From: Margaritispora aquatica
Lineage: Eukaryota > Ascomycota > Leotiomycetes > Helotiales > Discinellaceae
Assembly (NCBI GenBank): GCA_007644065.1
Contig: VJWN01000007.1
Location: forward strand, 2,386,167-2,450,166
Direction of reading: 5' to 3'
Length of the DNA: 64,000 nt
Both the position numbers and the translations under genes were made by a program. Below are positions 54,929 through 64,000 of this stretch, piece by piece; the stretch's first letter is position 1; each line of letters opens with the position of its first letter. The notes beneath the pieces are model-generated. The model was not told the DNA's origin and ran no database searches. It saw only the letters and a list, made by a program, of their open reading frames with translations.

Positions 54929-57900
54929 TCATTCACCACTTCCTCCTTGATTTGGTCGTCTCGTCGTGAAACTGCGTCTAATGCTCTCTCCCCAAGCAGA
55001 ATTGTCCAGGACCTCAAGAACGTTTTCAGCACTCACTGCACTCCCACGACGACTGCTCTGCGCTGACCCTCCAGCAGGTGTTAACTCTCCACCCTCAAAG
55101 CTGAATTGCGAATTCGTTGGTCGATGGGGTGAGAGCTTTGGAGACACCCCCGGACTGGGTGTAAATGGAGTCATTGGACTGATAGCCCCAGTCCCGAGAG
55201 ATGCATCAGTTCCTCTTCTATTTCTTGCTGCTCCATCTAATCCATGAGTAATGAATGAAGTACGATTATCAGTAATGTCGGCAGGTGATAGTAGAGGAGA
55301 GACTGTTGCCTGTGGCTGCTTCCTGATATGGTCCGTTTCGTCGTCCACGTATACTTCTGGTCCAAGTTGCGGAATTGTTGTCATTCGGCCTGACCTCTTA
55401 CTTTCTTGAATCTTCCTGAATCTTCTCGACCAATACCTAAAACAAATTAGAAAATTTCGTGTTAGGGATAATGAAGACTCACATGGTATCAAAGAAACCA
55501 AGAACAATCCGCCGACGGACCTCTTCTTCCACTCTTTGAAGACGCGCGCGGCGACGCAGAAACTCTTCGAGTCTAATGATATTAGTAATTGAAGAAACGT
55601 TTGAACAAGAATGACTGACTTTAGACTTTTGTTGTCACTAATGACGTTGTAATGTGCTAAGATCATGAGCACTGTTGTGAAAGAGATGCCACGATCAACA
55701 TCTGCAGATACCATAACTTCTTCAAAGAACATGTTATATCGAGCCCTGTGACGACGAATTTCAGCTCCATCAATTTGAGCTAATCTTCTGTTGAGGGCCT
55801 TGAGATTCACTCCAGTTGACGACGGGGTTGCAGATGCCATGGAGACAATCCTTGTGGTTGGTTGCGACTGCACATCTTCCAATATCCTGCGTACTGAATG
55901 CTCGTGAGGATATATACGCATTTCAAAAACACCAGACAGCTCTCCCAAAAGGCGGGGAAATTGCTCCTTGGTGATATATCCAGTTCCCTCAGGATCCAGT
56001 GTTGCCCATGCTTGTTTGAATCTCCGGATTTCTTCGCGGCTCACTTTTCCTAGACCACTCGAGTGCTGATAAACGTAACTGAAGCTTTCGTAGATCAAGG
56101 AAACGAATAAACTGGTAAAGATGTACATGCTTAAGATGTTCCATGAGATGAAGAGAGCTCTCGCCCATGGTCCACTTCCGCAATCACTGTTGAAAAAGCT
56201 CGTATCGTCGACACAGAGTGGTGGAACAATTGTGGCGTAGTCCTCCATGATGGCGTTCCATCCTTCACCACAAGACATTCGGAAGAGAACGATCAGAGCT
56301 TTGGGGACAGTCCTAAGATTGATGTTACCGCTCTCGTTCTCACCAAATCGCGTCAATCCAAACGTCTGTGTCAGTGCAATTGCATAAACAAGAAACAGGA
56401 CAAACCAAGTGGCGAGCAAGTTTCCAATTGTAGCAACACTAGCAGCTGCTGTTTTGAACAATTGATCCAAGGCGTCATTTCTGGGGATGAGGAGCAGCAC
56501 GATCGAGACCAAAAACAGCTTATGCAACTGATCATATGTCTGGGACTTTTGGTTTCCAAGGAGGAGAATAGTAGTGACAAATGTCCCTGTGACTGCGAAG
56601 ATAGAGAACAAATCCCACGAGCTGCGTCTGAATCGCGACCAACTGAGACCAATAATTCGAACCAGGATATTGGCAATGTAGAATACTGTAAAGGCGAGGA
56701 AGATAAAACTTCGGATCTCGTTCAACCACTCTGGCTCCGGGTAGTATTCGATCAGAAGTAGAATCAGATGGAGAACTAAGGTGATAGTTATCGCCTGTTG
56801 CCATTTGCCGTGCTTACGCACTGCTCTTTTGTAGCACCAATCTCTCCATTTACCCAGACTAGTTGTGGAAGGCCGCTTAGATGGGGATACCTGTCGTAAG
56901 AGCTTTCTCAGCTCGAGCCATGAACGCTGATCTGCTGTTAGGAATGCAACTCCAGTCTGCTCAGTGTAATTCCGCATAAAGACCGAGATGAACAGGGTCA
57001 ACACGAAGACTGTTGCCAAGATGTTGAAGATAACGAAGAATATCGCATTCCCTTGAGAGGCATAGTCTTGTGGTTGAAGTCCTCGTGCGACGATTGATTG
57101 CGCACTCCACATTACATCAGTCCATCCTTCCTGTGAGACGATCTGGAAAAGGATGAATAGAGAGCCTCCAAAGCTATCAAAATCGTAAAAAGGGTTAGAT
57201 ACGACTCTCGGAGTCATAATAGGCCAATTACTGCTCGCTGGTGTGGCCACAAATTCGCCAAAGCAGTCCGAAAGGCTGGTGATTGAAGAATCGTTACACT
57301 GAAGAAATTGTCCGTTGAAAAGGTTGACGCCGTAAATGGCGAAGGGAATCAAAAGGGAGAGAGAGACAAAGGCGGCCTAAATAAGAGTTAGGGGTTAGAG
57401 GTTTTAGGTGGTAAGAAGAAGACACTTACAGATAGAACCTTCCAACCTCCCACAATGATCAAAGAATGGAAAGTATCGCGGGCACTATCGCTGACATTCA
57501 AAAGCCGAAGAGCACGGAGAGCTTTGAAAGCCCCAACAGCTCTAGATACAGCTCCGTCGTTTGATAAGGAGGTAATCACATTGATCCAAAATGTGATTAG
57601 GACAACTGCATCGATCATGCCCCAAGAGCTTCTGAAATAGGCATTCGGCGTCCAGAAGAATCCGTCTGCGACAACTTTGATCAATGCTTCGACAGTGAAA
57701 ATGATGGCGAAGGACATATCCGACCAGACGAACCAGTTTCTGACGTTGAAATTATTGTTGTTGAAGTAAACTTTCTGATACAGTGGTGTTGTCACACAAG
57801 CAAGCAAGACCATCGCAATGATGGCGGCATAAATAAAGGCCGAAAATGCATACCATACACCTTTGTGAGGCTCAACTCCCTCATGTCGTTCGCTTCCTCG

Positions 57901-60900
57901 GCCAGGTCCAACAATCTTCTGACACAGTCGACGAATAGGATTTCTTGGTGTGAATATGAATAAGGAATTGTTGTATTTCGGGTGTCTTGCCAGATACTCT
58001 CGTTGTGCCTTCTTACGCTGTGTAGTTGCCGAGACAGCTTCTTTGGCCATGGTTCTGGCATCCGCATTCTCGTCTCCTGCAGAGAATTGGATGTTGGAGT
58101 AGAACGGGTTTGGATCAGACTTCCAAACTTTGCCTGTAAGTTTGTTCCAAATAAAAGCCAGAAACCCTGTTTTAGCAGGAGCCTTCTCCGCAGTTGCATT
58201 TTGCTCGGGCGTCGACTCTTGTACATTGATTTCCTCGTCCAAAAAATCTTTCACAACAGCGTCTTTCAGAAGCATCTCCATTGTGGCTGGTCCATAATCC
58301 AATGGATCTTTCTTGGTGGTCCCACGTCCGAAACGAAATATCGCGGAGAGAGACAGATTTGTTGACTGGCTAGTGAGCTCCTTTCGGTTCAAGAACGACC
58401 TGACCTGGTGCATGCGCTTTTCATCCTCAGATACATCGAAGTTTTCCTGAATGACTGCTATGAACATATTGACCAAGATAAAGTTTGCGAGAATGAACCA
58501 TCCGATGAAGAAGATAGACCCAATCCAGGCAGTGTTGCGTGCAGTATTATAGGCCGTGACATTATACATAACAGTCGTCCAATTTTCACTAGACAGGACC
58601 TGATACATGCCTAGAAAGGCATTGTAGATGGTAGCAAATGTGATGCGGATCGTGTCGCCATATGGATCGGTTTGAGTTAACTCTCCTCGGAACAGTTGCA
58701 CTGCGAGGATTGACATTAGGAATGTGATCAGAAAGACAAAGAGCATGAGGTTGCCGATACCACTCGAGTTACCAAGTACAAGAGTGATCAGTGCTCTGGT
58801 TACTGGAACGGCTATAATCAATCTGTAGATCCTGAGTATTTGAAAGAGTGTCAACCATGCATATGGCCGGCCAGAATTACGAATTGGTGGGATCAGAATG
58901 ACTGTAGTAATGATGGCAAGCGCAAGATCAGCCCAGTTCTTATTTTCCCCGAAGAACCCACGCCAGTCCACGGCAAATCGAATCAAGATCTCAAGTAGAA
59001 GAAGGAAAGTGACCACAATTTCAGCATTGTTAATGAATGTCTCTGTATCATCTGACATGCTTGAGCTGCGAAAAGCCTGACACAAAATATCGAATGCAAT
59101 TATGATGATCCAGAACCAGTGAGTTTTCTCGAAGTATGCCTTTAGGGCACTTGTCTTCCGGCCCAAAACAACAGGCTCCTCGGTGTGCAGTAGGTTCTTC
59201 ACTTGGGCAGCAAATGCGCTAGCCTTGCCTTCTTCTCTGATGACTTGAAATGAGGATGTGATGACAGCAATCAACAAATTAAGAAGCCAGAGCATCATTA
59301 TCACAATGCAACCTGCAAAGAACAGTGCCGCTGCAACGTAATCAGAGTCCATGGAGTAGTACATCAAGTCTGAAAATGTATTTGCTGTCATCACGACAAA
59401 CACGAGTTCCAAGGACTGAAAAATGTTGTCGAAACTGACAGTTCCGTTGTAGGGGAGCTGATTCGGAGCAAGCTGAAGACAATAAGAACCTCTTGGACAT
59501 AGGTAACCTTTAGTATAGCTGGTTCCATTGGTCAAATCAGATAAGCCTCCCTTCATCCATGGTTCGGGAGCCCCAGAAATGCTATTCAAATGGCCACCAC
59601 AGAATTGCAGGACCTGTGTATAAGCCGAACCAGTTGCGTTGAGGGGGTCGTTGGGATCAATCCAAACACACTGCCGATCAAAACTCGACTTGAAGCTTTG
59701 CACGCCAATGATGGCGAACAGAAGCCAGAAGAAACCAATGAGGAATGACACGTTGACGAGTAACGGTGTGGCCTTCTTTAAACTTCTTAAGATGATCTGT
59801 AGAGGATTATGATTAGCACAGAGCACGAAGAATAGGTGCATGTACATTAACTTACAGCTGTTCCATTTGTGAGAGCTAGCAAACGTAAAATCCGGAGACA
59901 GCTCAACATGCGAAAAATATAGAGATGGTACGAATCTTCGATCCCAGTCACCCCTAGTAGAAATGCTGCCCAGAAAGCTAGGACAGCTACTAGATCTAAT
60001 CTATTAAACGAATGCCGCAAAAACGCACGCCTCGCAAGCTGCAAACGCTGAGCCTGTTCTACCGTTCGAACCATATCTCCTTGTATAGCAGTGAAAGATT
60101 TGACGATAGTAGGTGCATCTACCGAGTCGTTTCGAGGTACTCTTACAGAGGACTTTCGATCAGGTTTGAATACGGTGCGGTACTTGTCAAGAACCAGATT
60201 CTTAAGCCCTGTTTTATGTCTGATGGTACTATATTCGGGGGCATTGCGGATCAGACCTGAAACTATTATGCGTGCAGCGATTTCGAGTGTAAAAATGACG
60301 AACAATACCAAAATGGCATAGTCGATGGTTGAATGTCCCCAACGCAGAGATCGAGGATGGTCGTATACACTTTTTGAAGCTTCTATTGCTAGCAAAACGG
60401 TTTGAGCAACAATAAGTAGTAAGATGACAGGCTCGGTCAGAGGGTACACCAAGATATCGCACAATTTGTTCCGAATCTTGCTCTCTTGAGAAAAAATACC
60501 CAACGATTTTCCTCGCAGAGGGTTAGGTGGTTTTGCTGGCTCGTCGTTCATTGTTGCTGCTTTCTTCCCACCGAAAAAGCGCATAGCTTTCTCAACTGGC
60601 GCTTCAGCTTGCAGGGCCTGACCTAAGTGTGGTCCCGCTGCTAAAGGGTCTGCCTTATGCTTGGGTTGGTAACGAGTCTCAGACTCATCACTTAAACTTC
60701 CTAACGTCCCAAAACTTCCCATACTCCCCATGGTCTCAGCATTACTTGCATTTGCGTCTTGAGATTGTTCTCTTAACGGCTCTATTGGAGGTATGGTCTC
60801 TCTAGCCTTTCTACCGGCTTCTCTTTCAGCTTGTCGTCGAGCAGCTGCTTCGATAGTTTCTGCATCTGCACTCATATTCACGACACGCTGAGACATTGCT

Positions 60901-61718
60901 CTGACAATAGAGCCAGCTCTCGAAAAGGCGCCCGACGCATTGGAAGGCGAACGCGATCTTGCGCGTCCATCGGGTGTAAGGGAGTTCCCATAGCTATGTG
61001 ATCTCGAGTGTCCTCCATCGAAGCCAGCTTCAACATCGGCTAGGTTGTCCCCCAACCTTGACGTTCTGTACCGTCCCTCAGGCGTATTAAAGCTCACACT
61101 TTGAAAACTTGATCTTTCATGTCCCATTCCAGTAGGAGTTGTTGGCTGTACTCCCATAACAACCCTCGAGGAACTAGGGTCCGTCAAGGGCATTGTATCT
61201 GATTCAGAACTGAAATATGTATTATGATCATCCCCACCATCCCCATAAGGAGACATCCCATCAAAGCCCGCGGAGCCATATGAAGCAAAAGATGGAGTGT
61301 GTGATCGTGGGCGGGGCGCATGGGACACATTAATGTCGGGAACCAGAAGACCTGCAAAGCCCATTGCAGCTTGAAACTCTGCAGGATCACCCACTGGGGA
61401 AGTTGGGGTTCCTACTTCATCCTCCACCCTTCTGTGCTGGTCTTGTACTCTTTGTAAAGCGAGAGCTGGAACTGGGCCACTGCGATATGAAATCCTCTCC
61501 GTTGGACTAGGAGAAGTATCACCAAGTCTCTCATATCGAGGACCACTATTACCACCACTTAATGGTCTTGAACCTCCACTCAAAAGGCTTCTCCCCCGAT
61601 TGTGTCTCCGGCTTCCCTCACCAACGTCGGCAGAATCGGGTGGCCTTGTGAGATCCCGCAGTGGTATTGACTGTGGGGGAGTAGAAGGACTTGTAGGCTG
61701 GGTGTTTGCAGGAGGCAT
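54929..61718 (-). CDS. cch1: Voltage-gated calcium channel alpha subunit Cch1
   Basis: Plasma-membrane channel of the high-affinity Ca2+ uptake system, partner of Mid1 in fungi. Exons 59856-61718, 57430-59796, 55620-57376, 55483-55572 and 54929-55436 encode 2,194 residues; introns are 46-59 bp. A Ser/Pro-rich N-terminal cytoplasmic region precedes four six-helix domains. S4-type segments are visible (SCLRILRLLALTNGTA, FKALRALRLLNVSDSARD). Pore loops read MTANTFSDLMY (I), VLSSENWTTVMY (II), VSQEGWTDVMW (III) and SCGEGWNAIME (IV), an N-E-E-E filter as known for fungal Cch1. An EF-hand-like segment (DPEGTGYITKEQF) follows domain IV. Introns 3 and 4 together are 93 bp, so an unspliced reading stays open and could mislead automatic gene callers; ISDNKSLK-LEEFLRRR supports the spliced form. 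Confidence 0.93.
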
Positions 61719-61789
61719 TGCGACATATGCCGCAGACCCGAAGGTCCTGAAATTATCTCTTTACTCTCGAATAACAATGGATCGTAATA

Positions 61790-62059
61790 ATGGTCGCGTT
61801 GGAGACAGCTATGGCAGATGTCGCAGTAGGCGCAGGAGTGTTGGTTCGTCAGTTCGTATTAGCAATCGTCATTAACATCGTGTCTCTGGGCGCATTAGAG
61901 ATTTATTTTGGGGACTCCTTGTATAATCCGAAGAACCTAGGACCGAAATACCGAGAATCGAGGGCGATGAAGTACGTGAGATGTTGTTGTTGTATGGTTG
62001 AAGGGGTGGTTTGGTCGTTCAAGTCTGTAACATTATTTTGGCAGGTATGTACTATGAAC
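61790..62059 (+). CDS. Doubtful small spliced ORF with a hydrophobic helix
   Basis: An ATG at 61790 opens a frame with one hydrophobic stretch (VLAIVINIVSLGALEIYF) and a polar tail (NPKNLGPKYRESRAMK). A strong donor (AA|GTACGT at about 61972) and an acceptor (TTGGCAG near 62044) would join it to a short second exon ending at a stop around 62057-62059, giving about 65 residues. I recognise no family. It starts only about 70 bp from the divergent cch1 start, so it may simply be channel leader sequence. Listed because the splice sites are good. Confidence 0.25.
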
Positions 62060-62212
62060 GCCAGGATTGGACCTGGATCAGTTCACAAGCCAAACGATGC
62101 TGGGGCTGGCCGCTGCGGTCTGTTGCCGTTACTCAGCCCGTTCACCAAGCCAGGGCAACACGGGATTGGGCTGATTTGAGACACTTGAATGGGTGGTGGA
62201 GTAGAAGTGGAG

Positions 62213-62260
62213 TGCAGTGGTGCAGTGGTGCAGTGGTGCAGTGGTTCAGTGGTTCAGTGG
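62213..62260. repeat. 8-bp tandem repeat
   Basis: Four copies of TGCAGTGG followed by two of TTCAGTGG. Confidence 0.9.
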
Positions 62261-62561
62261 AACTTCGTGGATTGGGATTTGTCCAATGTGCCCAGCATCC
62301 AGTTCACCTCACCTTTCCATCTTTCCTTACCTCACCTTGCCCTGAAAATAGATCCCATCCCCTGCATAAGATGAAGCTAAAGTAGCGACAGGATGAAAGG
62401 TGGTCGGTCCATACAATCCAGTACAGATATTGATTGTTAGTGATGACGAGATACTGTACTAGGTTGCAAGATAATCTCGAAACATTGGCTTTCAAAACTG
62501 TCGTGCGGTACTCTCAGAGTGATCATATTCAAGATCCTCCCTTTTTCTCAAATATATGTAC

Positions 62562-62595
<34 letters not shown>
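62562..62595. repeat. TG/TA microsatellite
   Basis: A short TG run passes into about a dozen AT units; intergenic and likely length-variable. Confidence 0.95.
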
Positions 62596-63529
62596 GTATA
62601 ACTTTGATAGACAGGATGCTCCTATGTGCAAACGAAACACAGTGACACCCCATCTTTGGTCAATCAGCAAAGTAAGACAACCTGATACCCCATACGCGCG
62701 GAGGCACAGTTCGCGAAGTATGGAACCAATTAGTTTAGACTAAAGAGAGCTGCTCAATGCCAATATTCTCTATTCTTATGTGCTTAGTGTTCCTGAACAT
62801 CCATAAGGTAAGATCTTACTTCCACACAAGCGAGCATCATTAACAGAACTAGGTAAAGTATCTACCTACTGTACCATAACATAACATCATAAAATGATGC
62901 AGAGATTTCTTTTAAATTCAAACGCATACATAGCGTATTAAAAACTAATTTTACAATGGTGCTACAAAGGCAAGCACCTAGACTTGCTCTCACATTTACC
63001 TCATACTATAGCAAGTGTATGGTAGTATTTCTGTCTGCACATTGTAGAAGTGTGCTTGTGTCTTAACGTGAACATATTAATTCTATAAAAATTCATAACA
63101 ATAAAATCAACAGAACTGACTGTTGATTTCTATGGAATATCAATTGTCTGTATATGAACTCCAGTGTTTAAAATTGAACATATCACGCCTCTTCACAGCA
63201 TCTGTATTGAGGTGGTATGAGTCTCTTAGGGTGATCTCACTCGTCAGCTCGAGGCTCGGTAGGTAATTCTGCCAAGACAATTGAATGATCTGACGCGCCG
63301 CCAAAACCGCGTTCCGCCTTTTCAAGTAAGTTCCTTACTGCAGGTGAATTCTCCCCCATCTCGGAATTCACTTCGCAATCATACAACCAACACAATTACT
63401 TACGCTACTGCTCCAACACATTCCATAGCTCTGCCATTGGAGCAAGGAGACGATCAATAATCATAGTTACTTCGATACCTGTCAATCTTGTCACAACAGC
63501 TGTGCTATTCAGACTTGCGATCACCAGAG

Positions 63530-64000
63530 ATGGCACCCTCTAGGAAACGAGGCCGGCAGGAGATGGAGGCTGTTGAGCCTAGCAAAGAGCCGTCCTTGCT
63601 GGAACGCATTCGGAATACCTGGGAGTTTGCGAATCTTGCACAGTTCATTTTTACGTTCGGTCGGGCTGTCAAGATAGATGAGAATCTTGATATCGAGGTC
63701 TGCTTCCATCCCTCGGCCTACTGCACAAGCAAGCGCCTCGCACAATATTGTGCTGACATATATGCATAGGACTTGGAGATGGAATTTATGAAGTCGCATT
63801 CGACGGTCCTGCCAGAGATAGGCCTTGCATTGCTCAAGTTTGTCTCATCACATAGGGGTCTCACGTATGCCGCTCGAATCCATCGATAATCTAAGCTGAC
63901 TTGTCCAGACCCGAGCTCTTCGATGAATACACTCGCAGACAGTATGTGGCTAAAGCACCCGACCGGAATCCATTTGGAGAAGAGGAGGAACCTGCTGCGT
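63530..64000 (+). CDS. DDT-domain chromatin protein, 5' part (cut by window edge)
   Basis: Exons 63530-63697, 63770-63864 and 63909 to the edge; introns are 72 and 44 bp. The start at 63530 gives MAPSRKRGRQEME, a basic nuclear-type opening. The segment LLERIRNTWEFANLAQFIFT, KIDENLDIEDLEMEF, PEIGLALLKFVSSHRGL and PELFDEYTRRQYV matches the helical DDT domain found in chromatin-remodelling-associated proteins. The residues after NPFGEEEEP are lost at the window end, so full length, later domains and exact family member cannot be told. Confidence 0.75.

Larger units (their letters stand above)
61719..63529. other. Region between cch1 and the DDT-domain gene
   Basis: Holds the divergent promoter area of both genes, a doubtful small spliced ORF at 61790-62059, an 8-bp tandem repeat and a TG/TA microsatellite. 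Otherwise AT-rich with no supported gene. Confidence 0.5.

Overview
The window is nuclear DNA of a filamentous ascomycete (Pezizomycotina). The basis is short 44-190 bp GT..AG introns, fungal gene families (Rpn13, Sfh1, Cch1, a highly reducing polyketide synthase) and intron-containing tRNA genes. A Leotiomycetes-like origin is a guess; no species is claimed. I see no rRNA, CRISPR array, intact transposase or bacterial-type operon.

Left housekeeping block (1-21.5 kb): the Sfh1/SNF5 chromatin-remodelling subunit, an uncharacterised protein, proteasome ubiquitin receptor Rpn13, ribosomal protein eL6, dipeptidyl peptidase III, ribosomal protein uL6, a secreted cysteine-rich single-pass membrane protein, and a large disordered protein with a VEDEL pentapeptide minisatellite.

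Secondary-metabolite island (about 21.5-48.1 kb): two outward-facing, almost identical tRNA-Pro(AGG) genes bracket a complete-looking polyketide cluster. It holds three related cytochrome P450s, a LovC-type trans-acting enoyl reductase, a Zn2Cys6 regulator, a secreted berberine-bridge-like FAD oxidase, a short-chain dehydrogenase, and a 2,896-residue synthase. The synthase order is KS-AT-DH-CMeT-KR-ACP-reductase, with no cis ER and no NRPS module. The likely logic is this: the synthase builds a C-methylated reduced chain with ER supplied in trans, the terminal reductase releases an aldehyde or alcohol, and the P450s, FAD oxidase and SDR tailor it. The plan resembles betaenone-type synthase plus trans-ER pairs, but the three-P450 plus FAD-oxidase combination is one I cannot match to a named cluster. 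Three divergent promoters carry a shared TCGG-NN-TCGG element, and the synthase promoter carries a related palindrome, so one regulator could control them together. A MITE-like inverted repeat lies just upstream of the regulator gene.

Right housekeeping block (48.2-64 kb): a ferroportin-family metal exporter, a small serine-rich protein, a long gene-poor stretch, the voltage-gated calcium channel Cch1, a doubtful small ORF, and the 5' end of a DDT-domain gene cut by the window edge.

Gene models were spliced by eye from consensus splice sites, reading-frame continuity and family alignment. All multi-exon models given keep an open frame. Domain boundaries are approximate.
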